Assembly: GCA_012934845.2 (NCBI GenBank)
Contig: WNNJ02003860.1
Coordinates: 1 to 64,000 of the forward strand
DNA length: 64,000 nt
Direction of reading: 5' to 3'
From: Pomphorhynchus laevis
Lineage: Eukaryota > Acanthocephala > Palaeacanthocephala > Echinorhynchida > Pomphorhynchidae
This document shows positions 35,460 to 46,214 of this stretch, piece after piece. The position numbers were made by a program, and so were the translations under genes. Positions within the stretch are counted from its first letter, which is position 1. Every line of letters begins with the position of its first letter. The notes under the pieces are model-generated. The model worked only from the letters and a program-made list of their open reading frames with translations, had not been told where the DNA came from and did not search any database.

Positions 35460-37240
35460 CTAATTAGGGTATTCTAGTGGTAGTGTTGAATGGCGGCATT
35501 GTTCATGTATCCATTTGTAGCATCGTGATTTAAACGTTCTCAAGCTGGGGGCTGCAACGATTTCCTCAGGCAACGAATTCTACATGTTAATTCCTCTCCT
35601 CGAGAGTCTATACACTTTTGGTAATCTGCCAAATCCAAATTTATACAAGACTCTGCTATGTCCTCGCAACTGATCTACTCGCCCAGTGATTACATCGCTG
35701 GGATAACCCACCGCATCATTCGACATATGCCATAGACATAGCATTTCCAAGGATATGAACCTCTCACGTACCGACAACATCCCAATACGACTTAGACGTA
35801 CATAATAGTCAATACCACTTAAGCCAATAGAGAGCCTCGATCCGCGCCTAAGAATAGACTCCAGGTATAATAGTTCTTGCTTAGTGACAGGAAAACAAGC
35901 CTAAATGCAGTACTCCAAGTGTGGCCTGACGATGGAGAGGAATAACCTCTTGAACATATGACAGCTTAACCCGAGGAATGCATTTTTAATACAATATAAC
36001 GCCCTAGTAGCTTTGCCTAGAAAGAAGTCGGTGTTCAACTTTGTTTTCAAGAATCTATGGACAATAATCCCTAAATCCTTATGATGAGACACTTTCTTTA
36101 AGACCATATCTCCAATAAAGTACCTTAGAGTTTCAATAGGGCGACCTAGTTGCATGAGGACACATTTATCAACATTCAACCGTAGTCCGGTAGAATCGCA
36201 CCACTTGATCAGGAAGTTTAGATCATTTTGTAACGATACTCGATCAGCAGGACTTCTAATGATTGACCAAATCTTTAGATCGTCTGCAAACGCTAGATGA
36301 GAGCATGATAAGCGGAGTAGCAGATCATTAATGAAGATTATAAAGAGCAGTGGGCCAAGGACTGATCCCTGTTGTACGGCAGAATTAATATTGACCGAAT
36401 AAGAAAACACACACACCCCCACACAAACTCGGAAAGACCTATTCGATAGAAATTCCCTGACCCACTCACAAATATATGAATGAAGTCCATAGTGATACAG
36501 TAAAGACACTATGCCGTCGTGTGGTACCCTATCAAAAGCTTTCGAAAAATCAAGGAATACTGTATGAACCTGAAACCCAGCCCCCAAGAACATCAGCCCA
36601 TTTTTCACGCGCAGTTAGTAGGTTAGTAAGGCATGAACGTCCGATCCTGAAACCATGTTGAGATTCAACCAATATGTGATAACGATCCAAATGATCCCTG
36701 ATTCTACTAGCAATGATTCTTTCTAAAAGTTTGCAGAATACGCTAGTCAAGCTAATGGGCCGAAAGTCCGCGCAAAAGCTAGCAGGATGCTTTTTGGGAA
36801 TAGGCACCACAATTGCACACTTCCAATTGTCAGGAATCCAAGATGTGTCTAAGCTGTATCTGAAGAACATAGTTAAATCATTGCTCAGTTCGTTCGCTAG
36901 GGATTTGACGAGGAAGGGGGCAATATTGTCTGGTCCCAGAGATGTAAACGAATCGAGCTTCATTACCTCGTTCAACACCTCATCCACTCTGAGTGGACGA
37001 ACACAACACCGATGAGCAACCGGAACATACTTCCAACTAAAGTCATGCAGTTTGTTAGAGGTCAAAGCCTGTACCAAGAAGCCATCAGCTAAATGTTGGG
37101 CGATTAGAGACGGATCGGTCAAAGTTTCAGTTGGCGTTTGGATTGAGCTAATTGTGGCGACAAGTGTTCTGTTGTTTCTTAATAGCGTTTCTGAAATTTT
37201 AGCCGATTGCATAAGTTCCGAGAGTCGATGTAGGCACGTT
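35460..37240 (-). mobile_element. CR1-like LINE, 5'-truncated, reverse transcriptase mostly open
   Basis: Two long overlapping frames, 36550-37212 (220 codons) and 35901-36608 (235 codons), plus C-terminal 35580-35780. Motifs: SLGPDNIAPFLVKSL, KCAIVVPIPKKHPASFCADF, RPISLTSVFCKLLERIIASR, SQHGFRIGRSCLTNLLTARE, VFLDFSKAFDRVPHDGIV, VQQGSVLGPLLFIIFINDLL, LAFADDLKIWS, HHKDLGIIV and PHLEYCI, then NSLPEEIVAAPSLRTFK-like tail. This is a CR1-type polymerase, common in flatworms and other invertebrates; FADD is intact. One frame change lies near 36600 and one near 35900. The endonuclease is absent. Confidence 0.9.
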
Positions 37241-37248
37241 TTGAAGCA

Positions 37249-37932
37249 GGACCTTAAGGAGCATTTAACTATGGTTAAAATACCTTAAGATGAAGAAGAG
37301 TGGGGAGTCGTTATGTACGGAGTGAAGTGTGTATATATGCTTAAGAATAAATCGAGTAATGTCTTGGGGTAGACGGTTAGATCGCGTCTCCTGAAGGACT
37401 ATAACATTTGCATCTCTACCATATAGAAGCCTAAGGGCTGAAGTACCCCCGAATTCCACTGAAGAATATTAAGTGGAAATGGCTCTTGAGTACTTCCCAG
37501 TACGTTAATGTAACCGGAGTGGGACGCCTCTCCGGTTACATTTAATAAGAGGGAGGACCTTAAGGAGCACTTAACTAAGGTCAAGAGTCTTTGGGATGAA
37601 GAGGAGTGAGGTGGGGTTATGTACGGAGTATAGTGGAAACAGATATGCTTTGGGATAAATCAAGTAATGTCCTGGGGAAGACGGATAGACAGCGTCTCCT
37701 GAATGACTATAACATCTGCATCTCTACCAGATAAAAGTCTAAGGGCTGAAGCACCTCCCGAATTCCACCGAAGGACATTCAGTGAAAAAGGCTCACGAGT
37801 ACTCTGCATTGTGATGGATTAGTTGGATGGGGGATTGCCTACCTAGACGGAGCTAGTGCACGAAGGGTACCCTTCATATCACAATGAGTACTTCCCAGTA
37901 CGTTAATGTAACCGGAGTGGGACGCCTCCAGC
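37249..37932 (-). mobile_element. Tandemly duplicated endonuclease scraps of the Jockey/R1-like LINE
   Basis: Two direct copies of the ORF2 start, 37249-37532 and 37555-37932, share GACCTTAAGGAGCA at one end and GAGTACTTCCCAGTACGTTA at the other. Each reads PFPLNILQWNSG or PFSLNVLRWNSGGASALRLL then DAxVIVxQET and RLPQDIT. So a segment of a broken element was duplicated after insertion. Sequence towards 38.34 kb is further decayed ORF1. Confidence 0.8.
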
Positions 37933-38344
37933 CTAGTCGGAACCAAAGGCAGAAAGGTCACCCTTTCCACTTGCAGTTTTTCGACGGGCGTTATCTTCGT
38001 TTCCTCGGTACTGGCTACATCCCATATTAAGTTCTTGCATGCTAACTTTATTGGGGATATATTATGCGAAAAACCTGCCCGTTTTTGGATTTGGGAGACT
38101 TCCCTGAATTGTTAAACTTTCACGCTGGATGTGATAGGAAGGACTATGCCAGTTGGCTCATCAAATTCTCAAGGTGTACCATTGAGACCTGATGTTTCCC
38201 ATCTATGAGTTTGAGGATTTATAAATCAAACAGCATGTCTTCTTTGACGGCCGGGGCAGTCTCCACAAAAGTCGTCGGTTTCGGTTTCACGCACCAGTGT
38301 CTTTTCCGGTAGGCTTTAAAAACTTTAAATTTTTTAGACCATGC

Positions 38345-38450
38345 GGGGTGCTTAGTTCAGCGGTTAGAGCAGTGTGAATTATTTACGCACTTTTCTTGAT
38401 GATTAGTAGACGTCCCGTACACCCTCCACGTCTGGGGTAGGGAACAACGC
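38345..38450 (+). tRNA. tRNA-like sequence (degenerate; possible SINE head)
   Basis: GGTGCTTAGTTCAGCGGTTA followed by GAGCA resembles a tRNA D arm and A box (TAGCTCAGTTGGTTAGAGC), and GTGTG...CGCAC just after could form an anticodon stem with an enlarged loop. I see no convincing B box or T arm, so this is at best a tRNA pseudogene or the head of a SINE. Confidence 0.25.
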
Positions 38451-38539
38451 GATAACCAATGCCCCCACTGGTGAAACTGACTACAGTGAGAGTAGATTAA
38501 TTAGTCGGCATCCACTTATTAAAAATTCAAGTTGTACAC

Positions 38540-39010
38540 CATGAAGGTGCGGAAGACGAGATCGACAGGTTCTATGCTACATCCACCGGCACATTGCAGA
38601 GAGCCACCGAGCTTAGGGATCCTTTTTTACCGATTATGGAACGGACGCTAGAGATATTGTATTCTCTTTCTAGCATCCCTACATCTTTGTCTGAGAGGAA
38701 GGTAGACATGTTGTTAATTTTCAACGTAGCAATAATCGGTTTAGACGTAATAGTAGCAATTTTCGAATGCGTGTCATTGAAATATTCGATATACGCCTTT
38801 GCCAAATCCGGTGTTGCGAATTATATTTTTATTTCTGTCTCACAATATTACATACAGTTGAACAAAATTCTTTTATTGAAAAGGTCGTTAAATCCGCTTA
38901 ATAAGGTATTAAAAAGGCTTCGCCTTTCCAGAGGCTCTAGTCGTTTAATGACCACTAACTTTTGCTAATTTTGGTAACGGGGAAGTTCCTTCTCGGGAAT
39001 GAATGCAGAA
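38540..39010 (-). pseudogene. LINE ORF1 (gag-like) copy
   Basis: Minus strand reads KELPRYQN, VIKRLEPLERRSLFNTLLSG, NDLFNKRILFNC, ETEIKI then FATPDLAKAYIEYFNDTHSK, SKPIIATLKINNMSTFLSDK and VALCNVPVDVA. It matches the open copy at 34.41 kb over its middle and end. At least three in-frame stops, so decayed. Confidence 0.8.
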
Positions 39011-39239
39011 GTCAACATCCCTTATTTTCTGCATTTGCTGGATAAATCGTTTTACTGAAAACCTTTGATTCCTTCGTCATCACTTTTCCACTCAAAAAAA
39101 TATGTTTATAGATAATCATCAGAATAGTTACAATACTAGCTCATTTTACGTACTTCGAAGATAGTACATGGAGGCCAGAGGCACAAAAGGTTCACATTTT
39201 TGTTGTTTGATTGTTTTTCAAAATATATAATGGGTATGG

Positions 39240-40225
39240 ATTCAGCACGCTTACAAGTCCACAAACAAAAATGAAAAAGTCAAGTAGATAAATTGTTTAA
39301 ATGGAATCGGATTTGGCGTTTGAAGCACGGTAGGGAAGTTGATTGGTGTATATGAATGGACAGATGATTCCACGATAGAGGAGCAGCCACAAGGAAAGAG
39401 GGGAGTCCAAAGGATGTTGAGTAGTTTGGGACATGTAAAAGAAGGGAATTACAGGAACGCAAGGAACAGTAAACAGGACGAGAATTATCAAGAAAAGGAA
39501 GGCTGAGAAATGAAGGGGTATGAGAAGTTACAAGGCCGAAAGCAACGAGAAGACGGATTTGTACACGACAATAAATTGTAGGCAAATCGAGAGAAACAAG
39601 ATGGTGACATGTATGATCAAAACGACGAAGACGGAGGAAAATTCGGACGGCTGCGTTGACGATGCGTTGTAGGGGAAGAAGAGTGGATTTAGGTGAGTTG
39701 CAAAATAGACTAAGACAATAATCGAGTCTAGAAAAAAGGAGAGAAGATATGATAGTCATACAAGAAAATCGATCAATCTACGAACTTGACGGAGGTTGCG
39801 GAGTGTCAAGGTAGATGAGCGTACTTTATCTCTAGCGAACGGTTTAAGTGAAAGTTGGTTGTCGAAATGGAAGCCTAGAAAAATGAGATTATCAACGATA
39901 GGAATAATTGTAGAATTTAATGATACGGAGGTAGGTTCTAAGCCGAGGCGTCGAGGTAGGTTCCACATAATTTTGGATTTATCAGGATTCAGAGAAAGGC
40001 GAAGAGAAAAAAGATGATTGGAAATTGAGGCAAGACAGTTGTAAGCAGAACACACTAAGATAATGAATACGATAAGCAGGTGTGGTAGCATAGATGAGAA
40101 TGTCATCAGCATATTGCATAACATGAGAGTTAAATGTATGAGAAATAGAAGACAGATCACCGAGAAGAAGAGAGAAAAGCATATGGCCTAATGCTGATCC
40201 TTGTGGAACATCGGACAATATTACA
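39240..40225 (-). mobile_element. L2/CR1-like LINE, 5'-truncated (copy 2)
   Basis: Reads QYADDILIYATTPAYRIHYL (39982-40218), FLGFHFDNQLSLKPFARDKV (39756-40160), then MTIISSLLFSRLDYCLSLFC, LPTIYCRVQIRLLVAFGLVT and VAAPLSWNHLSIHIHQSTSL with FKRQIRFHLNN (39280-39759). Same family as 15.79-17.48 kb with long near-identical stretches. The 5' end is cut at the palm domain, next to the palindromic element at 40.25 kb. Confidence 0.85.
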
Positions 40226-40249
40226 TAAATGATGCATTTAGCGTTTCTT

Positions 40250-40512
40250 TATATACTCTTATATGGTTGCAATCATTTCTAGGCAGACGCGGAAGAACGA
40301 TGATAACAGTAGCAAGTACCGTTTCGTCATCACAATGACTCATCAGTGCCAGATCCCTATCACTACTGGATACAGAGGAGGATACAGTTGCCAGTCCTCC
40401 TCTGTATCCATCAGCTAGAGGGATCTGGCACTGATGAGTCATTGTGATGACAAACAGTACTTGCTACTGTTATCGTCGTTCTTTCGCGTCTGGCTTGAAA
40501 TGATTGCGTACA
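40250..40512. repeat. Palindromic element (family H), ~260 bp
   Basis: Two arms of ~115 bp in inverted orientation around a short centre. Each arm contains GATCTGGCACTGATGAGTCA, TTGTGATGAC, (G)AAAC, TACTTGCTACTGTTATC and ends near GAAATGATTGC. Related in layout and core to the elements at 10.9-11.4 kb. No ORF; a MITE-like palindrome. Confidence 0.85.
40306..40346 (-). ncRNA. Hammerhead-like half core in the palindrome
   Basis: Minus strand: CTGATGA, then GTCAT-TGTG-ATGAC (5 bp stem II), GAAA, then CGGTA-CTTGC-TACTG (stem III with one G-U) and TTA. Compared with the 11.3 kb copy both stems differ in sequence yet still pair. The opposite arm (40431-40470, plus strand) keeps CTGATGA and the stem but has lost the G of GAAA. 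No stem I was found. Confidence 0.35.
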
Positions 40513-40514
40513 TA

Positions 40515-41560
40515 ATTCACGCGGAATGGTCTCACACTTCCTCTTATATGGTTATTTTACATTGTTACTTAATATTAATGCATGATATTAATAATCCATT
40601 CTTAATATTGTTACGAAGAAAAACGAAGTTTTAATATTAACTCGAAAACTCCATGTATTTGCACTTATTAAAATCCACGAAGAGCGGAAACGTAAAGCAA
40701 TGACGATTCCGAACATAAAACTCGGTCCAATTGTTCGTTCCGTCTTAAGCGATTTCGGTAGACATCAAGTAAACAACGGAGAGAGGAATAGATAGTACTA
40801 AAGCAGCAAAATGTGAGATTTTAAAGAATATTAAGGAAATCTATTGCAAGATTATTTTGTAGCTGATGAACTAAGAAATAGCAAATTAAAATGAAGAAAA
40901 CATATCAAAAATAAAGAACTAAAAGAACGATTTATATATTTTCATGCAAGAAGATATTGCGTTAGTGGGGACATATTTATAATGCGTATTGATTTCATAA
41001 ATAATAATAATTGAAATGGAAGAATAAGTAGAATTATCAAGATATTATAATAAACAGATGCAACTGATACGAGCTTTCAGACTAAAATCAATCTCATTCG
41101 CAGATAAAGGCTTACCTTATAACACTTCATTTTATTTATAGTGCGTTTTTATAGGACAGTTGTGTCTGCTGGCATTAAGGCGATTGTACATCAAGGTTAT
41201 TTATGGTTAATCACTCTTCAGACTCTTTAGATTCCAAATTAGCACCTGACTGTCCGTCGACCAGACTTACGTCAAAATTGTGATGACCTTAGAGATAAAC
41301 CGGACAGAATTTACAAAATTAAGCTTTTTTACAAATATTGCATTTATATTTTCAAGTTTTGAAATTTTCTAGTTCACTTGCGATTCGATATATGTTCCTG
41401 TAATATAAAAATAATCTTCAAATTATACTAAAATCTTCAAATGATATCGTTATAAAAAAACTTATAGATACAAATTATGTACCAAAAACTGTTCAAATGG
41501 GTGGACATTTCGATGTTCGATTTATATTATTTTGTAAAAATTTTACCATTGTAAATCCAG
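40515..41560. other. AT-rich spacer, no gene seen
   Basis: No open frame of note and no recognised repeat, apart from the right flank of the palindromic element. Confidence 0.5.
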
Positions 41561-41564
41561 ATGG

Positions 41565-43619
41565 GTAAAACCCCGAACATCTTAGTAAAATTCCTTGGTA
41601 AAACTGTGAGCTATGAGAAGGAAGAGCCTTGTGGTTCAAACAATGCAAACCATGCTACCAAGAAGTTTAGCAGACCGATAAAAAGAAAATTTATCAGAAA
41701 ATATAACGAGACAGATTTACAATATGGTTTCATAGGGTAAAAACCCCATCATTCCCTATCCTCTATGCTTAATATGTGGTGACATATTTCCTAATGATGC
41801 AATTAAGCCTTCTAAATTGCTTCGTCACTTAGAAAACAAATCATCAGTAACTAGAAAATAAATCTTTGAATTTTTTAAAAGAAAACAGGAACAAGGACCG
41901 AGATAGTTTATGCAATGAATATTATCAGCAAACGTAAAAACCATAAAAGCATCTTTCTTAGTGACAAATTGTATTGCTAAGTCTAAAAGGAATTTACGAT
42001 CGGCGAAGAATTGGTATTATCTTGTACTAAAGACATTTGTCATGAACTTTTTGGAGAATCCTTCTCAGCAAAATATTAAATGTACCTGTCTGTCAGAACT
42101 ATAACTAGGCGGATCGATTAAATTGCCTTGGACATTGAGGAACAATTACTGAGGATAATATACTAATAGCCCTGATATGCACTCCAGGTAGACGAACTGC
42201 AGATCTTGATAACAAGGCATTATTGCTTGTTTTTACAAGATACATTTATAAGGAAGGTGTACAAGATGACTTCCTATGTGCATTATCTTTACCGAGCCAC
42301 TTCACAGGACCCCAAATATTTGGATCAATGAATGAATATATCATAAAGAATCTTGACTGGAAGTTTTGTGTCAGTATATACACAGACGGTGCTGCTGCCA
42401 TGACCTCAAGACTATCTGTGTTGACAGCACGAATTAAAGAGGTTACCACAAAATGTGAATCTATAAACTGTATCACTCATAGGGAAATGCTTGCAGGTAT
42501 AAAAATGGCGCCAGAACTTAACAATGTGATGGATGATGTCATTAAAGTCATCAATCACATTACAGCACACGCCCTCAATCTACATCTTTTTGAACAGCTT
42601 TATGAGGAGATGGATGCAGATCATAAATGTCTTCTATTGAACACTGAAATAAAATTGTTTTCTTGAGGGAAATCTTTAGCCAGAGTACTCGAATTGCGTG
42701 AGGCTCTAAAATATTTCTAGAAGATAAAGATTCCCTTATGGCAGTATTTTTCAGTGATAGTGTATATTTATCAAAGTTAGCCTACATTTGTGATATATTC
42801 GAGGTGCTTAATGATCTAAACGTGTTACTTAAGAGGGGGAATGCCAACACTGTTTAAGTAAGCAGATAAAGTTGCAGCTTTTAAAGCCAAGACAGAGATG
42901 TGGATACGCCGTGCAAATGAAGGGTTTAGATATGTTTCCGATACTATCAGAATATAAGTGCGGGAAGGAAACAGAAAATTTTCATTATAGACTTGTTTCT
43001 AATCATCTATTTTTGCTTCTAGAAGAATGTGAGAACTTTATTCCAGAATCGACAATGAATAGATACGAGACCTATTTCGGAATGAACTATTTGGAAACGA
43101 TAAGTCCTTGAAAATAGATGACTAGTTAATGGATATCGTGAATGACGGCGGCTTTAAAAAGTGAATTTTCTTCTTCAATTCCAACAAGGTTTTGGATTAA
43201 CGTTATGGGTGAATATTATGAAATTAGAACCATCCTACTTAAATCATTATTGCCATTTCCAACATCTTACCCATGTGAATCTGGATTTTCTGCGGTTTCA
43301 GAAACTAAGGCAAAGCATCGAAATACATTGGATATCAGCAAAACACTTAACGTATCTTTGTTATATGTTATGCATAGGTGGAACCGTCTTGTTGAATATA
43401 AGCAAGCACAAGGTTCACATTGATTTGATTTATGTATGTTGAGATATTAAAAATGCCTTCAAACTTTATTAATTTTTTAATTTGTACACAATTTTGTGGT
43501 TGTTCTAAAATTCATATTTTTAATTTAATTCTAAAACAATTGAAATATAGTTTACCGGCCCGAATTACATTTTTAAAATTTTGACCGATTCGTGAAGTCA
43601 AAATGGTTAGGGACTACTG
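41565..43619 (+). mobile_element. ZBED5-type hAT DNA transposon, decayed
   Basis: A plus-strand transposase fossil of the group that gave rise to ZBED5 and related genes. From 41640: KKFSRPIKRKFIRKYNETDL, then a BED finger with PLCLICGDIFPNDAIKPSKL and LRHLE; at 42223-42666 LVFTRYIYKEGVQDDFLCAL, CVSIYTDGAAAMTSRLSVLT (conserved TDGAxAM), CITHREMLAG and HKCLLLNTEI; at 43142-43423 the C-terminal hAT dimerisation region with LKSLLPFPTSYPCESGFSAV. Several frame changes and stops. The right terminus reads GGTTAGGGACTACTG at 43605-43619, the complement of the CAGTAGTCCC end known for these hATs; I did not find the left end. Confidence 0.85.
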
Positions 43620-44076
43620 CCCTATACTAATGTACGTAAACCACTTTATTGATATGTATAGGACATTAAATAAATAACTACCTCTGACATATAAGTGTAT
43701 TTATACCTAAGATAATTGCTTTTAAATCTGTTCAACCAGATAAATGCAAGGTGCGAATTTGAAAATATCGGACCCCAAAATAGCTATTCGAGTAAAATGA
43801 ATACATTTTTATTAATTTGGTTGATTGTTTTATCCGCATTTTGTTTTTCCATAAACAAAATGAATAAAAGAATATTAAAAATAACCGATAATTACAATAG
43901 TTTCCAATTTGCTAAAACTAAAATTTAATAGAATAAATCAAGAGCAACATATATATTAGTCAAAGCTGAAGGTATTCAGAATTTTTGAAATGTTTATTAT
44001 ATGTTTTAAGCTACTAAATAGCATGAATTAATTAGCCATTTAAGTTAATATCCACCAGAATGGATAAACTGCTATA

Positions 44077-44847
44077 TTAAACTTGAACGTTTTCGACAAC
44101 GGTATTATATTCAGGTAGGGACTCGTCTTTTTCTATATTTTCTGCGTTTTTTATTTTTTCTGTCAAAGAAAAGACACGTCGCTGTCTAAGTTGTTTAAGC
44201 CATATCATCAGCCACAGGGTTGTACTCATAAGAATCAAGAGGCTGGCCAACAACCATATTTCGAGTGCACCATTGTTTAAATAATTGAGCCTCATTTGAT
44301 TCATATCTCTCCATTGCTTAAAAGTTATCACTTTGTTGCACAATGGTTTCATATCGCTCCCATTTTCATATGTTCCCTCACTATCCATCGCATTAATATG
44401 ACTGATAATATCATTTCCTGCGTTATTGTCATTCAATAAATTATCTTTGTTAATATCTGCTACTGCGTGACCGAATATACTATTGAACAGCTTGAAAGTA
44501 GTAGGGATGCGGAAAATTCTGATGCGGGTTATCGTGAATTTCACATTATTATTTAAATCAATGGCCATTTTACATCCTTTAATACACTGATCTGGATTTG
44601 CATTGTTATTGCACAGTTGTGAGCACCAGTCGTTTATTTCCTCATTAGTTGGATCATTTTTAAATACACTTTTCATGTCCTCGGATTTACGGCATCCTTG
44701 AATGCAACTATCATTGAGATCACATTGTGATTCGCATGATTGTAAATTTGACTTTATATCTTGGAGCTTGTCATTAATTGGTAATTTAAAACTTGATGTT
44801 ACTTTTAAAATCGCCAGCACCAGACAATAGATTATATAGTCTGGCAT
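44077..44847 (-). CDS. Putative type I membrane protein with paired CX3C motifs
   Basis: A single 256-codon frame with host-like composition and no sign of a transposon. Residues 1-20 (MPDYIIYCLVLAILKVTSSF) look like a signal peptide. Two similar cysteine units follow: CESQCDLNDSCIQGC (C-x3-C-x5-C-x3-C) and, about 30 residues on, CSQLCNNNANPDQCIKGC (C-x3-C-x7-C-x3-C), suggesting duplicated helical hairpins held by disulfides. Residues ~200-222 (LEIWLLASLLILMSTTLWLM) form one membrane span, followed by a charged ~35-residue cytoplasmic tail ending VENVQV. So the cysteine part should be extracellular or luminal. I do not recognise the family. No intron is visible; the start is the first Met and gives the signal peptide directly. 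Confidence 0.65.
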   Translation of the reverse strand: MPDYIIYCLVLAILKVTSSFKLPINDKLQDIKSNLQSCESQCDLNDSCIQGCRKSEDMKSVFKNDPTNEEINDWCSQLCNNNANPDQCIKGCKMAIDLNNNVKFTITRIRIFRIPTTFKLFNSIFGHAVADINKDNLLNDNNAGNDIISHINAMDSEGTYENGSDMKPLCNKVITFKQWRDMNQMRLNYLNNGALEIWLLASLLILMSTTLWLMIWLKQLRQRRVFSLTEKIKNAENIEKDESLPEYNTVVENVQV

Positions 44848-44849
44848 GA

Positions 44850-45190
44850 TTTGGTAGTTGATAATCAGAGTTTGGCCTCCAAGGGAAATTTTACTTTATG
44901 CTTGAATTAAACCAGTCGATATCTGAAAAAGCGCGAAAATTAACAGGTTACTCAAACAATTCATTTTAAATTATTCATAATAATGGCTGCAGCCAATTTT
45001 TTGAAAATAACCTCACTTCATAAACCCTTAAATTCACATTTTTAAAAGATACTACATTAATACAGACCAAAATCAGAGTACCATCAGAAATTTACAATTA
45101 AGTATTCAAAACTAGCCGTGTGCATCTATTTCATAATCAACATTAAAACAATGATTTATTCTTGTAAATTGGAATCTCTGTAATAACATA
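44850..45190. other. Upstream region of the membrane-protein ORF
   Basis: AT-rich sequence upstream of the ORF at 44077-44847. I see no clear TATA box at a convincing distance and no other gene. Confidence 0.4.
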
Positions 45191-45194
45191 TTTT

Positions 45195-45605
45195 AAATAG
45201 TTGATAATGATCCATTATTGATAAATAATTTTTGGAGTTGGACCAAAGAAATGAGGAAAATTTTCTATTGATATTTCGCTAACTTCTGTTAGCATCTTCA
45301 GAAAATTACAAAGTTTTTTAAAACGCACATGCTTATATAAAAAACAATTCAAAACGATCGCCGACATTTTCTTTTAGAGGTGATGTTGTTATATATTTTT
45401 GCAGCGATAAACAGCTGTTTTCGTGCTGTTGTTTGAATTTTTAGCACGATTTATCGGAAATCGTGCCAAAATCGTGTAATTCAGAAAATTAAAATTTTAT
45501 CATTGTAATTTTCTGAATGTGCTAACAGAGTTTAGCGAAATATAAAATAAAATTATGCTTCTTTCTTTGATCCAGTTCCAATAATTCGTAATAAAATATT
45601 GTCGA
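45195..45605. repeat. Family M palindromic MITE-like element, best copy (~410 bp)
   Basis: Left arm begins TTGATAATGATCCATTATTG and contains TTTCGCTAACTTCTGTTAGC followed by ATCTTCAG; the right arm is its inverse, with TTCTGAATGTGCTAACAGAG, TTTAGCGAAA and TTTGATCCAG. The centre (45.37-45.48 kb) has CGATTTATCGGAAATCG-type short palindromes. No ORF. In the left arm on the minus strand the order is CTGAAGA, TGCTAAC-AGAA-GTTAGC, GAAA. Confidence 0.8.
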
Positions 45606-46023
45606 GTTTAATACCTTTATATCACGTAAATCCTTTAAAATAAATGTACCATTAAAATATTAAAAATACCATGGACACGTTGCTAAGCAACATCTTAGCA
45701 GTCAAATTTAAAAATATGTAGCAATAACTTAGCATTATCGTATATTTCGATACTGTAATAATCTCCGGGGACAGAGATTATTGACTTTTCGGTTTAATCA
45801 ATTGTAATCAGTTATTTATATTGAAAAATTTCAATCATTGAAAATTTCAATGATTGAAATAAGCATTGAAAATTAAAAATAACTTTAAATATAGAATATC
45901 CAGATATTGCCGAAATTACACAGCAGCTGGGAACCCTCTATAGGTACTTGGTTAATATAAAAATCAAAAGTAGCATGAGCGTAACCTTCGGCTTTGGGCA
46001 AAATCCTTGATTTAAAAACTGAA

Positions 46024-46050
46024 ACTTGTAGGCTCTATGGACCTACAAGT
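46024..46050. repeat. 9 bp hairpin
   Basis: ACTTGTAGG, 9-base loop, CCTACAAGT; perfect arms. It is directly followed by a longer hairpin. Confidence 0.8.
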
Positions 46051-46055
46051 TTACT

Positions 46056-46106
46056 ATATTGAATAGTTGCTTGATCACCTTGTGTGATCTAGCAACTATT
46101 CAATAT
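46056..46106. repeat. 23 bp inverted repeat with one mismatch
   Basis: ATATTGAATAGTTGCTTGAT then CAC, a 5-base loop, and the complementary arm with one mismatch in the middle. It is followed by a (TATATA/TGTATA)n microsatellite. Confidence 0.9.
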
Positions 46107-46210
46107 GTATATATACATATATACATGCATGTATATATGTATGTAAATATGTATATATACATATATGTATATATGTATATACATGATATATATCATATAT
46201 ATAATGATGT
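46105..46210. repeat. TA/TG/CA-rich microsatellite
   Basis: Irregular TATATACATATATACATGCA type simple repeat, ~100 bp. Confidence 0.9.
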
Positions 46211-46214
46211 TGCT

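Noticed and set aside
41565-43619. A domesticated ZBED5-like host gene
   Set aside because: Several stops and frame changes, plus a recognisable hAT terminal sequence at 43619, make it a transposon fossil.
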